Shown here in pieces: positions 45,611 to 55,900 of a DNA stretch of 64,000 nt. The translations under genes were made by a program, and so were the position numbers. This stretch comes from Alistipes sp. (GTDB lineage Bacteria; Bacteroidota; Bacteroidia; Bacteroidales; Rikenellaceae): contig JAFZFX010000036.1 in the NCBI GenBank assembly GCA_017555695.1, forward strand, positions 239,695 through 303,694, given 5' to 3'. Numbering within the stretch: position 1 is the first letter of the stretch; each line of letters opens with the position of its first letter. The notes beneath the pieces were generated by a model, which worked only from the letters and a program-made list of their open reading frames with translations, ran no database searches and was not told the origin of the DNA.

Positions 45611-46921
45611 ATGGCAATTTTCAAGGTAGAGGGCGGTAGACGCCTACAGGGATGTGTGACGCCGCAAGGCGCAAAGAACGAGGCATTGCAGGTGCTGTGT
45701 GCCACGCTTCTGACGAAGGAGCGCGTGGTTATCAGCAACATACCGCAAATCCTCGATGTGATGCAGCTCATCGAGTTGTTGGGGCGTATGGGTGTCGAGG
45801 TCGAGCAGTTGAGCGAAGATTGCTACTCATTCCGTGCCGCCGACATCAACCTGGACTACCTGCGTAGCGACGACTACCACAACCGTTGCCGCCGCCTGCG
45901 TGGCTCGGTGATGATGATTGGCCCGCTGTTGGCTCGCTTTGGCGTGGGTTACATTCCCAAACCTGGCGGCGACAAGATTGGCCGTCGTCGTCTGGATACA
46001 CACTTCCTGGGCTTCCAGAAGCTGGGTGCTACATTCAACTTCGACCAGGCCGAGGAGTTTTATTCAGTGGAGGGCAAGAACCTCAAGGGCTGCTATATGC
46101 TCTTGGACGAGGCCTCGGTGACAGGTACTGCCAACATCATTATGGCCGCCGTAATGGCCGAGGGCACTACCACCATCTACAACGCCGCGTGCGAGCCCTA
46201 CATCCAGCAGTTGTGCCGTATGCTCAACCGTATGGGCGCAAAGATTTCGGGCATCTCGTCTAACCTACTCACCATCGAGGGTGTGAAGGAGTTGGGCGGA
46301 ACGGAGCATCGCTTGTTGCCCGATATGATTGAGGTGGGTAGCTTCATCGGTATGGCCGCAATGACACAGTCGGAGCTGACAATCAAGGATGTATCGTACG
46401 AGAACCTGGGCATCATCCCGTCACAGTTCTCGCGTATGGGCATCAACTTCGAGCAGCGTGGCGACGATATCTACATCCCTCAGCAGGACCACTACTCGAT
46501 TGAGAGCTTCATCGACGGCTCGATTATGACCATCGCCGACGCTCCGTGGCCAGGACTAACACCCGACCTTTTGTCTATATTCTTGGTGGTGGCTACACAG
46601 GCCAAGGGCGCTGTGCTGATTCACCAGAAGATGTTTGAGAGCCGACTCTTCTTCGTTGATAAACTGATAGATATGGGCGCACAGATTATCCTCTGCGACC
46701 CCCACCGTGCTACCGTCATAGGCCACGACCACCGCATCCGTCTGCGCGCTACAAAGATGACTTCGCCCGACATCCGTGCGGGTGTGGCACTGCTTATCGC
46801 CGCAATGAGCGCCGAGGGCGTGAGCGTAATCCAGAACATCGAGCAGATTGACCGAGGCTACCGCGACATCGACGGCCGCCTGAACGCCTTGGGTGCAAAG
46901 ATTACACGAATCGAGGAGTAA
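45611..46921 (+). CDS. murA: UDP-N-acetylglucosamine 1-carboxyvinyltransferase
   Basis: A 436-residue MurA, the first committed step of peptidoglycan precursor synthesis, joining phosphoenolpyruvate to UDP-GlcNAc. The inside-out barrel motifs are present: GAKNEALQ at 20-27, RLRGSVMMIGPLLARFG near 95-111, and the active loop PKPGGDKIGRRRLD at 116-129. In that loop the cysteine that fosfomycin alkylates in E. coli is D121, a substitution known to give intrinsic fosfomycin resistance in other bacteria. It has its own promoter and terminator. Confidence 0.95.
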   Translation: MAIFKVEGGRRLQGCVTPQGAKNEALQVLCATLLTKERVVISNIPQILDVMQLIELLGRMGVEVEQLSEDCYSFRAADINLDYLRSDDYHNRCRRLRGSVMMIGPLLARFGVGYIPKPGGDKIGRRRLDTHFLGFQKLGATFNFDQAEEFYSVEGKNLKGCYMLLDEASVTGTANIIMAAVMAEGTTTIYNAACEPYIQQLCRMLNRMGAKISGISSNLLTIEGVKELGGTEHRLLPDMIEVGSFIGMAAMTQSELTIKDVSYENLGIIPSQFSRMGINFEQRGDDIYIPQQDHYSIESFIDGSIMTIADAPWPGLTPDLLSIFLVVATQAKGAVLIHQKMFESRLFFVDKLIDMGAQIILCDPHRATVIGHDHRIRLRATKMTSPDIRAGVALLIAAMSAEGVSVIQNIEQIDRGYRDIDGRLNALGAKITRIEE

Positions 46922-46943
46922 ACCTCGGCAAGAGATAAAAGAG

Positions 46944-46983
46944 AGGGGTTGTCCAACAGGTGTGTCGGACAACCCCTTATTTT
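46944..46983 (+). terminator. Terminator after murA
   Basis: 11-bp stem AGGGGTTGTCC/GGACAACCCCT (46944-46954 with 46967-46977) followed by TATTTTT. Confidence 0.92.
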
Positions 46984-47043
46984 TGCGCCATTACCTTATT
47001 CTTGGAAGTTGTATAATAAGAGCCTTGTTAGACAACTGACTCT

Positions 47044-47835
47044 CTAAAACTCCTCAAGACCCGTCAGACGCATCATAGCCTCACGGCCCTGCTTACCCAT
47101 CGAGAGCGAGAACTCATTGACGAAGAGAGCGATATGCTTATCTATCACATCATCCTCCAACTCCTGCGCGTGAGCCTTGATATATTCGCGCGAGAGCGTA
47201 GGATTGGCGAAGGCGTACTCGATACTGCGCCTCAAGATGCGCTCTACCTGCACTCTCAACTCCTCGCCCAACTCACGGCGGATGACAATTCCACCCAACG
47301 GCAGAGGCAACTGCATCTGTCGCTCCCACTCCAGACCGAGGTCGGCAACCAACTCCAGATTGCGGCGTTCATAGACGAAGCGACCCTCGTGAATGAGCAC
47401 ACCCGCATCGGCCTCGCCACGCTCAACGGCCGCGGCAATCTCCGAAAAGAGCATCGGCTTGCGCTCCTCAATCTCAGGAAAGAGTCTGCAGACCAGAGCA
47501 TTGGCCGTAGTATGCTCACCCGGCACTAGCACACGCTTTATAGCCTCCTGCTCTCCCTTACGGCGCACCAACAGAGGGCCGTTGCCACGACCCAATGCCG
47601 CACCGCTATCGAGTAGGCGGTAGCCGCCAACAATCTGTGGCAGCACCGCACAACTTATCTTCGAAATGTCGGGACCGAGAGCCACCACGCCACGATTCAA
47701 ATCCTCGATATCGTGGTACTCAACCTCGAAACGCAGACCCTCGCAGTCGATGCGCCCATTGACGATAGCATCGAACATAAATGTATCGTTGGGGCAAGGC
47801 GAGATGGCCAAGCGAAGAACTTTCCCGTCACTCAT
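47044..47835 (-). CDS. mqnD: 1,4-dihydroxy-6-naphthoate synthase MqnD
   Basis: A 263-residue periplasmic-binding-fold enzyme converting cyclic dehypoxanthine futalosine to 1,4-dihydroxy-6-naphthoate. SPCPNDTFMFDA near the start, VEYHDIEDLNRG, ISCAVLP, LGRGNGPLLV, a catalytic-site DAGVLIHEGRFVYE and a C-terminal LFVNEFSLSMG all match MqnD. It has no signal peptide, as expected for a cytoplasmic enzyme. It lies two bases downstream of the GH78 gene and with mqnB (50636) on the same strand. Confidence 0.94.
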   Translation of the reverse strand: MSDGKVLRLAISPCPNDTFMFDAIVNGRIDCEGLRFEVEYHDIEDLNRGVVALGPDISKISCAVLPQIVGGYRLLDSGAALGRGNGPLLVRRKGEQEAIKRVLVPGEHTTANALVCRLFPEIEERKPMLFSEIAAAVERGEADAGVLIHEGRFVYERRNLELVADLGLEWERQMQLPLPLGGIVIRRELGEELRVQVERILRRSIEYAFANPTLSREYIKAHAQELEDDVIDKHIALFVNEFSLSMGKQGREAMMRLTGLEEF

Positions 47836-47837
47836 AA

Positions 47838-50546
47838 CTACATCTTGCTTGTAAACTTGTAACTACCAGCCACTACCTCATACATAGCGTAGCCGTCGCG
47901 CTGACCCTTGGCCTTCACGAACTCGCTCTCCTTAACCTTCGGAGCCTCGGCGCCATAGGGCACGCAGATGGTAGCCGTAGTGCCTACGGGCACCTCGCAC
48001 TCCAGCGTGAAGCGACCCTTACGCAACTGCCAACGGATATCGATAGTGCCGTATGTTGTATCGTGAGAGTACTCTACCCACTCCAAGCCCTCGGGAATGA
48101 CGGGCTTAACCTCGAATGAGCGGTAACCAGCCTCGTTAAGGCGCAGACCAGCCAAGTCACGATAGAACCAACCGATACCGCCACCGAACATCGGGTGGTT
48201 GCGTGAGTTGCCACCATCCCACTGCTCCCAAGTGGTTGTTGCGCCCTGCTCAATCCACCATCCAAACGAGGGGAAGTCGCGCTGGTTGATAATCTTGTAG
48301 GCCAAATCCTTCAGACCGTTATCGCACAACACCTCAAAGAGATAGCGAGTGCCGACAATACCTGTATCGAGGTGGTCGTTCACCTCGGCGATGTTTGCGC
48401 GCAGAGCCTCAACCACCTTCGCCTTACGCTCGGCGGGAACGCCTATCTTCAGCGCCAACACATTGCTACCGTGCTTGCCGTATGAGCCCGTTGCGGGGTC
48501 GTAGAACTCCTTATGGAAAGCCGCCGCAGTCTTGTCGCGCAGTGCGGCAAACTCCTCGGCCTCGGCTGTGTGACCCAACTTTTCGGCTACCGATGATGCT
48601 ATATCAGAACACATCCAAAGGAAGAATGTATGTATCAACTCGCCACGAGGCAACTCGCGCGGGGGCAACCAGTCGCCCAAGTTCTTCCACTGGCAGACAT
48701 CGTGCGAGTACATAATGTCTGTATCGTCATCAACCCAAGTGGTCATCCAGCGCACATGCTTGCACATAGCCTCGAAGTTCTGCTCCAGCATACGCTCGTC
48801 GCCATAGTGACGATAGAACTCCCACGGCATAATCTCCATAGCGGCACCCCATCCTACACCACCGCCACAGCCAGGCTGCCAGGGCGCACCATTGGGGATG
48901 TAACCACCTATCGACTGCGCACCACGAATGTCGCGAATCCACTTGTTGTAGAACGCGCGAGCATCGAAGTTGTGCATAACGGTAACGCACGCCACCTGAC
49001 CGTCGCCCGTATAGGCCGAGCGCTCGCGGTGAGGACAGTCGCTGGCAATTGAGCCGTGCATATTGTCCAACTGGCTACGCTGCCAAATCTTATTGATGGT
49101 ATTGATAAGGTCGTTAGATGTTGCGAAGTGACCCGAACGCTCGACAGCAGTATTCACGGCGTGAGCCTCAACCTGCGCGGCGGTGAGATTGTCGATACCT
49201 GAAATCTCGACCTCCGAGAATACGAACCAAGTGAAACGAGCGTGGTATGACTCGTCACCAGAGCCCTTGGCAATGTAGATATTATCGCCATTACCGGGCG
49301 ACTCGCTGACATATTTGATTGAGATGGTCTGACCCTCGGCCGCGTCGATATTCTTCAGCGCTACCCAGCCTGACACCTCAACGGGGAATTTTACACGAAT
49401 TACACCGTCATCGCGCTTCTCAAACTCGGTGGGAGCAAAGCGCTCGGTGATGCGGTCGGCGGGACCATTCTGCGGAATGAGCTTACCGAAGGGGGCGCGC
49501 TTCAGTGCTGCCTTTGCCCACGATGAGTCGTCGTAGTCGGCTTCGCTCCAGCCCTCGTGCTCGAGGCGTGCATCATAACGCTCACCATAGTATATCTGGT
49601 CGCTGATGATAGCACTGCGCTCGATGCGCCAGCTCTCGTCCGAAGCGGCCACAACCTCGCGTGAACCATCCTCATAGACGAGCTCGATCTGACCCATAAA
49701 GCGGGGTGTACCATAACCCTTAACCCAATTTCGTGTGATATCATAGAAGCCGTTACCGAGAATCACACCCACAGCGTTCTCGCCCTCATTAAGCATCGAG
49801 GTCAAGTCGCGTGAGAGATACATCACAGTATATTCGGAAAAGGGGTCGGTCACGACAATGCCGTGATTATTGAGTGTCGGGCGTTTGTCGTAGTTGGTCT
49901 GGTTGGGCGAGAGGTAATCTTCGCCTACGCGCTCACCATTGACATAGAGTTCGAAGTAGCCGAGACCCGTACCATAGAATCGCGCCTCCTTGATGGGCTT
50001 GCTAATATTGAACTCCTGACGCAACAGAGGTGCGGGCACAAACTCCATACTACCCATAACATCGTAAGAGTCCTCGCCCTGCCACGGAGCGCCAATCCAC
50101 TTACCCTGCCACTCATCCTGTGACAAGATGCCCATATGCCACATTGCGGGCTCACTCCACTCCGAAGGGCGACCCTGCTCGTCCCATACCATCACCTGCC
50201 ACCAGTATGATGTGCGCGACTTGAGCGCGGGGCCAGAGTATGTAACGAAGGCCGAGTTGTCAGATTCCACCTTGTCGGTATCCCAAACGGGATTATCGAA
50301 ACCGTCGGCGCTCTCGGCAACGCGGATGCGGTAGGCACTCTGCGCTGCGCCGTTGCGCTTGGCCATATTCTCATTTACCCAGGCGAAACGAGGGTTCTGA
50401 ATATCGAGCAACGGGCTCGACTCATACTCGCAAGTGAGCGATACGGGGTTGATGGTCGCGCGCTTGCCCTTGGCAAAACCCTGCACCGATGGCATCAGCA
50501 TCACGCACACGAGTACCGCAGTTAAAATGTTTTTCAAGTTCTTCAT
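47838..50546 (-). CDS. GH78 alpha-L-rhamnosidase, secreted
   Basis: A 902-residue exported enzyme removing terminal rhamnose. A signal peptide (about 1-25) precedes a fibronectin-like domain (about 33-150), the beta-sandwich modules of bacterial rhamnosidases (VYVNGERVG-type LYVNGERVGEDYLSPNQTNY near 205) and the alpha/alpha barrel (about 470-800: DCPHRERSAYTGDGQV with the catalytic-site Asp and Glu, then GEQGATTTWEQWDGG-like WWIEQGATTTWEQWDG). A C-terminal beta domain (about 815-900) closes it. Its gene is between mqnB and mqnD with a two-base gap to the latter, an unusual operon partner. Like the GH106 enzyme it lacks SusC/D neighbours. Confidence 0.93.
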   Translation of the reverse strand: MKNLKNILTAVLVCVMLMPSVQGFAKGKRATINPVSLTCEYESSPLLDIQNPRFAWVNENMAKRNGAAQSAYRIRVAESADGFDNPVWDTDKVESDNSAFVTYSGPALKSRTSYWWQVMVWDEQGRPSEWSEPAMWHMGILSQDEWQGKWIGAPWQGEDSYDVMGSMEFVPAPLLRQEFNISKPIKEARFYGTGLGYFELYVNGERVGEDYLSPNQTNYDKRPTLNNHGIVVTDPFSEYTVMYLSRDLTSMLNEGENAVGVILGNGFYDITRNWVKGYGTPRFMGQIELVYEDGSREVVAASDESWRIERSAIISDQIYYGERYDARLEHEGWSEADYDDSSWAKAALKRAPFGKLIPQNGPADRITERFAPTEFEKRDDGVIRVKFPVEVSGWVALKNIDAAEGQTISIKYVSESPGNGDNIYIAKGSGDESYHARFTWFVFSEVEISGIDNLTAAQVEAHAVNTAVERSGHFATSNDLINTINKIWQRSQLDNMHGSIASDCPHRERSAYTGDGQVACVTVMHNFDARAFYNKWIRDIRGAQSIGGYIPNGAPWQPGCGGGVGWGAAMEIMPWEFYRHYGDERMLEQNFEAMCKHVRWMTTWVDDDTDIMYSHDVCQWKNLGDWLPPRELPRGELIHTFFLWMCSDIASSVAEKLGHTAEAEEFAALRDKTAAAFHKEFYDPATGSYGKHGSNVLALKIGVPAERKAKVVEALRANIAEVNDHLDTGIVGTRYLFEVLCDNGLKDLAYKIINQRDFPSFGWWIEQGATTTWEQWDGGNSRNHPMFGGGIGWFYRDLAGLRLNEAGYRSFEVKPVIPEGLEWVEYSHDTTYGTIDIRWQLRKGRFTLECEVPVGTTATICVPYGAEAPKVKESEFVKAKGQRDGYAMYEVVAGSYKFTSKM

Positions 50547-50635
50547 ATTCTGTTAGTTTTAGTTTTTTATTAAGTGGGTAGCTATATTCTCTCATCGAAC
50601 TTATCCTCGAACTTACCATCGAACTTCACCTCAAG

Positions 50636-51181
50636 CTACTCCTCAAACGACACCTCGAGCAATATCTCAGCCAGACGGCGGGCCGCCTCGTCGGGTTGCC
50701 ACAAGGCTCTCTCGTCGCCCACGCGGTTGGATATGGCTCTTAAGTGGGAGTACTCCACGCCCCACGCCTTGCATACAGCACCCACGGCCGCGCCCTCCAT
50801 CTGCTCGACGCAGGGGTGGGTAGCCGACTCCACCACATTAAGGCCAAGCGACGCCGTGCATCGGCTGACCGTAAAGGCCACAGCCTCGACAAGCGAAGTG
50901 CAGCGGCGGGGAGTGTACAGCGTGCTATAGATGGCGGGCAGCCCCACCTCGCTATCCTCAACGACCTCGACAACCTGTCCCACGCTCAACCTTTCGTCGC
51001 ACGCACCAGCAATACCGCACAGCACCACTCTCTGTGGTTGCTCCTCGGCAATAATGCGCGAGAGCAGAGCCGCCGAAGTGGCTATGCCCACACCGATGAT
51101 ACGCACCGAAGCCTGAGGGTTGAGCTGCCTAAAGGGGGCAGCCTCGAACTCCGTAGGGAAGAGGTATAGAGTCTTGGTCAT
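50636..51181 (-). CDS. mqnB: Futalosine hydrolase MqnB
   Basis: A 181-residue enzyme of the purine nucleoside phosphorylase fold that removes the base from (amino)futalosine. GVGIATSAALLSRI near residue 31, VVLCGIAGACDERLSVGQVV, and the active-site MEGAAVGAVCKAWGVEYSHLRAISNRVG identify MqnB rather than MTA/SAH nucleosidase. It is short for the family but complete. The gene is 12 bp after the aminopeptidase gene and 89 bp before the GH78 gene. Confidence 0.92.
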   Translation of the reverse strand: MTKTLYLFPTEFEAAPFRQLNPQASVRIIGVGIATSAALLSRIIAEEQPQRVVLCGIAGACDERLSVGQVVEVVEDSEVGLPAIYSTLYTPRRCTSLVEAVAFTVSRCTASLGLNVVESATHPCVEQMEGAAVGAVCKAWGVEYSHLRAISNRVGDERALWQPDEAARRLAEILLEVSFEE

Positions 51182-51193
51182 AAATCAGTTGTA

Positions 51194-52588
51194 TTACTCG
51201 CGGCCTACGATAGCCTCAACATCCTCGACAGTGATAGGAATCTGCTTTGAGCCAATCTGCTTTGAGCCGCTCTCGGTAACAACGAGGTCGTCCTCCAGGC
51301 GGATACCGCCGAAGTCGCGGTAGTCGCGCAACTTATCGTAGTTCACGATGCCCTTGAACTTGCCCTCGGCCTCGAACTTGTCGATAAGCGCAGGAACGAA
51401 GTAGATACCAGGCTCGTCAGAGAGTACCGTACCAGGCATCAGGCGCCACCACTGGCGTGTAATACAGCAGGCCGAAGCCTTGGCGCGCTCCTCGACCTCG
51501 CTGAATGAGAACGAGCGCTCGCCGATATTCTCGCAATCGTGAACATCCAGACCGATGCCGTGACCCAAACCGTGAGGCATAAACAGATATGCCGCACCCG
51601 CAGCAAAGGCGTCATCGACCGAGCCACGAATCAAATCGACATCGCGCAGACCCTCGAGAATTGCACGAGAGGCTACATCTGAATACTCCATATACATCAT
51701 ACCAGGACGCAGAGCCGCAGCGGCATCGTCGTGAGCCTTCAGTACGATGTTATAGATATCCTTCTGCTTCTGAGTGAACTTGCCACCCACGGGGAATGTA
51801 CGCGTGTGGTCAGATACATAGCCGTTGATATGCTCGCCACCCGCATCACACAGCAACAACTTACCCTCGGTCATAATGCCCGAGTGGTCGTGGTTGTGCA
51901 ACACCTCGCCGTGCTGCGAAAGGATGGTAGTGAACGACACACCCGTACCATAGCGCAACGCTGCGCCATCGACAGCACCCGCAACCTCGTGCTCGGTGCG
52001 GCCAGGACGGGTCAGGCGCATAGCTGTAGTGTGCATCTGATAGCCAATCTCGAAAGCCTCCTCCAAAGCGGCAATCTCCTCGGCCGACTTCTTCTCACGC
52101 ATCTCGGCTACGGCAAAGAGCAGATCAAACGACTTGCGTGCGTGCAGCACAGAGGGCTGGATGCCCAGCAGGTCGCTCAACATCAGCTTTGTCTCGCCAC
52201 GATAAGGGGGCAGGTAGTGAACCTTGCGACCCATAGTGATTGCGCGGCGCACATCAGCCTCCAGAGCCGACATAGGCTTCGATACGGCAACACCCACCTG
52301 CTCGGCAAAGTCACGAATCGTAGGCTGGGGGCCCATCCAGATAATATCATCTACCGTAAAATCGTCGCCATAGAGCACCTCCTCGCCAGAATCGGCATCA
52401 ATAACGCCCACCAGCGCGGGAACATTATGACCGAAGTAGTAGAGGAAGGTAGAATCCTGACGGAAATTATAGGTATTGTTCGGATAGTTGAACGGCGAAT
52501 AAACATTGCCAGGCAACAGAATCAAGCCGTTGCCAACTCGACGGCGCAACTCGGCACGGCGCGCCACATAGATATCAGTCGCAAACAT
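51194..52588 (-). CDS. pepP: Xaa-Pro aminopeptidase
   Basis: A 464-residue metalloaminopeptidase of the pita-bread fold (M24B) that releases N-terminal residues before proline. The aminopeptidase-P N-terminal domain covers about 1-145. Metal ligands are Asp in LLCDAGGE, Asp in SDHTRTF, His in GLGHGIGLDVHD, and Glu in DEPGIYF and GIRLEDD. No signal peptide. mqnB follows in the same direction. A TATCTTTG box is 158 bp upstream. Confidence 0.94.
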   Translation of the reverse strand: MFATDIYVARRAELRRRVGNGLILLPGNVYSPFNYPNNTYNFRQDSTFLYYFGHNVPALVGVIDADSGEEVLYGDDFTVDDIIWMGPQPTIRDFAEQVGVAVSKPMSALEADVRRAITMGRKVHYLPPYRGETKLMLSDLLGIQPSVLHARKSFDLLFAVAEMREKKSAEEIAALEEAFEIGYQMHTTAMRLTRPGRTEHEVAGAVDGAALRYGTGVSFTTILSQHGEVLHNHDHSGIMTEGKLLLCDAGGEHINGYVSDHTRTFPVGGKFTQKQKDIYNIVLKAHDDAAAALRPGMMYMEYSDVASRAILEGLRDVDLIRGSVDDAFAAGAAYLFMPHGLGHGIGLDVHDCENIGERSFSFSEVEERAKASACCITRQWWRLMPGTVLSDEPGIYFVPALIDKFEAEGKFKGIVNYDKLRDYRDFGGIRLEDDLVVTESGSKQIGSKQIPITVEDVEAIVGRE

Positions 52589-52746
52589 AGTTTTATTAAT
52601 TACTTTATTTTCAATTTATTTTTCTCATCTCTCGTGGCCGAAAACAAGATGACGCCCATCCCATTTTCGTCGGCTCAATCACGCCTCCTGCGACCCGCAC
52701 AACGCCGAGCCTCAAAAGGGCAATTACGCAACAAGGCACACTACTG

Positions 52747-52754
52747 CAAAGATA
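52747..52754 (-). promoter_or_regulatory. Promoter -7 box of pepP-mqnB
   Basis: Minus-strand TATCTTTG, 158 bp before the pepP ATG. The leader between them shows no recognised motif. Confidence 0.4.
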
Positions 52755-52876
52755 TAATAATTTCTGAAGAAAAGGCCATTGCGGGGCACTGTTTTTTATC
52801 CTCTGCGGCAGAGAAATGCCCGCCGCGAGGATATAACCCAAATCTTTCGCCAAATTTACTTTTCAAGATGCTTAAT

Positions 52877-52900
52877 TTTGAATTTATATTCGTATATTTG
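52877..52900 (+). promoter_or_regulatory. Promoter of ileS
   Basis: -7 box TATATTTG (52893-52900) with TTTG (52877-52880) exactly 12 nt upstream. Confidence 0.6.
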
Positions 52901-52995
52901 CACGATTTAGATACCCCCAACATCGGGGAGGCGAGGCCCTGGCGGCCCGTTTTGACTCAAAGAGTGAAAAGATAAAAGAAAAATATAATACCATT
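52901..52995 (+). other. ileS leader with three hairpins; part of the 407-bp gene-free stretch
   Basis: Three short stems follow the promoter: CCCC/GGGG (52915-52928), GGCC/GGCC (52935-52947) and a TTTTGACTC/GAGTGAAAA stem with one mismatch (52950-52970). It does not resemble a T-box. The rest of the 52589-52995 gap contains only the two promoters; small frames there have no family features. Confidence 0.4.
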
Positions 52996-55900
52996 ATGAA
53001 ATTTAGCGAGTACAAAGGTCTCGACTTGGCAAAGGTTGCCGACGAGGTATTGAAGAAGTGGGATGCCGACGACACATTCCACAAGAGCATCTCAACGCGC
53101 GAGGGTCACCCCTCATTCGTTTTCTACGAGGGTCCTCCTTCAGCCAATGGTATGCCGGGCATCCACCATGTGATGGCGCGTACCATCAAGGATGTGATTT
53201 GTCGTTACAAGACCCAGCAGGGTTACCTCGTTCACCGCAAGGCGGGATGGGACACACACGGTCTGCCCGTTGAGTTGGGTGTCGAGAAGAAGCTGGGCAT
53301 CACAAAAGAGGATATCGGCAAGACTATCACCATCGAGGAGTACAACCGCACCTGCCGCGAGGCGGTGATGGAGTTCACCGATGTATGGGAGAACCTGACT
53401 AAGCAGATGGGTTACTGGGTGAATATGGACGAGCCTTACATCACCTACGACAACAAGTACATCGAGTCGTTGTGGTGGTTGCTGCGTCAGCTCTACGACA
53501 AGGGCCTTTTGTACAAGGGTTACACCATTCAGCCCTACTCACCCGCCGCAGGTACAGGTCTTTCGACTCACGAGTTGAACCAGCCTGGTTGCTACCGCGA
53601 TGTGAAGGATACAACTATGGTGGCACAGTTCCGCATCACCGAGCCTAAGCCCGAGATGGAGGGTTGGGGTACACCCGTATTCTTGGCATGGACCACTACG
53701 CCCTGGACTCTGCCCTCGAACACTGCGCTCTGCGTAGGCCCCAAGATTGACTATGTTGCCGTACGCACATATAATGGTTACACTGGCGAGAAGATTACAG
53801 CCGTATTGGCCGAGCCTCTGCTCTACACTCACTTCAACAAGAAGGCCGAGGGTATCGCATTGGAGGATTACAAGGCTGGCGACAAGCTCATCCCCTTCGA
53901 GGTGGTTGGCCGCTGGAAGGGCCCCGAGTTGGTGGGTATGCACTACGAGCAGCTCATCCAGTGGGTTAAGCCCGTTGAGTTGGACGAGGCTGGCAACTGG
54001 AAGTCGGCTGCCGACAAGGCGTTCCGTGTTATCCCTGGTGACTATGTTACCGTAGAGGATGGTACAGGTATCGTACATATCGCACCCACATTTGGTGCCG
54101 ATGACGCCTTCGTTGCACGCCAGGCAGGCATCCCCTCGCTCTTTATGATTAACAAGCGTGGCGAAACACGCCCGATGGTGGATCTTCAGGGTAAGTTCTA
54201 CTTGATGGAGGAGCTCGACGAGAAGTTCGTCAGCGAGTGCGTCGATACCGAAGCTTACAAGGACTACGAAGGCCGCTGGGTGAAGAACGCCTACGACCCT
54301 CAGTTTACCGTAGATGGTCGTTACGACGAGGCCGCTGCCGCAGCTGCCGAGTCACTCGATGTATATATTGCTATCAACCTCAAGGGCGTGAACAAGGCCT
54401 TCAAGATTGAGAAGCACACCCACAACTACCCCCACTGCTGGCGTACCGACAAACCCGTGCTTTACTACCCGCTGGATTCGTGGTTTATCCGCACCACAGC
54501 GCTCAAGGAGCGTATGATGGAGCTCAACTCTACCATCCACTGGAAGCCCGAGTCTACTGGTACTGGACGCTTTGGCAAGTGGTTGGAGAACCTGAACGAC
54601 TGGAACCTGTCGCGTTCTCGTTTCTGGGGTACACCTCTGCCTATCTGGGCTACCGAGGATCGCTCGGAACTCAAGTGCATCGGCTCGGTTGAGGAGTTGA
54701 TGGGCGAGATCGAGAAGAGTATCGCTGCGGGCAATATGACCGAGAATCCGTACAAGAACTTCAAGGTGGGCGACATGTCGAAGGAGAACTACTCGGTTGA
54801 GAACATCGACCTGCACCGTCCCTATGTAGATTCTATCGTACTGACCTCTTCGACTGGCGCTCCGATGAAGCGCGAGAGCGACCTTATCGATGTATGGTTC
54901 GACTCGGGTGCTATGCCCTATGCACAGATTCACTACCCCTTCGAGAATGGCGGTACAGACTTTAGCGAGGTATTCCCCGCTGACTTCATCGCCGAGGGTG
55001 TGGACCAGACTCGCGGTTGGTTCTTTACACTGCACGCTATCGCCACTATGCTCTTTGACTCGGTGGCATTCAAGAATATCATCTCTAACGGTTTGGTGCT
55101 GGACAAGAACGGCAACAAGATGTCGAAGCGTCTGGGCAATGCCGTAGATCCCTTCGAGGTACTCTCGACTTATGGTGCTGACGCAACCCGTTGGTATATG
55201 ATCTCTAACTCACAGCCTTGGGACAACCTGAAGTTCGACAAGGAGGGTGTGGACGAGGTACGCCGTAAGTTCTTCGGCACACTCTACAACACATACTCAT
55301 TCTTTGCGCTCTACGCCAATGTGGATGGCTTCACAGGCCAGGAGGCAGAGATTCCCGTTGAGCAGCGTCCCGAGATTGACCGTTGGATTATCTCGTTGTT
55401 GAATACTTTGGTGAAGGATGTTACTACATACCTCAACGACTACGACCCCACACCTGCGGCTCGTGCCATCCAGGAGTTTGTGGGCGAGAACCTCTCGAAC
55501 TGGTATGTGCGTCTGAACCGTAAGCGCTACTGGGGTGGCGGCATGAGCGACGATAAGCTCGCTGCATACCAGACACTCTACACCTGCTTGGAGACTGTCG
55601 TTAAGTTGGCTGCGCCGTTTGCACCCTTCATCTCTGACCGCATCTTCACCGACCTGAATGCCGTGAGCGGTCGTCACAGCGACTCGTCTGTACACTTGGC
55701 ACAGTTCCCCACAGCCAACGAGGCGCTCATCGACAGCGAGTTGGAGCAGATGATGGATATCGCACAGAAGCTCTCTTCAATGGTATTGGCTCTGCGCCGC
55801 AAGGTGAACATCAAGGTGCGCCAGCCTTTGACAAAGATCCTTATCCCCGTACTCGACACCGATATGGCTCGCCACATCGAGGCTGTCAAGAGCCTCGTAA

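Noticed and set aside
52611-52853. 80-codon minus-strand frame upstream of pepP
   Set aside because: Lies in the leader and promoter area; composition and content do not suggest a protein.
52901-52995. T-box riboswitch ahead of ileS
   Set aside because: No T-box sequence, specifier loop or antiterminator; T-boxes are not typical of this phylum.
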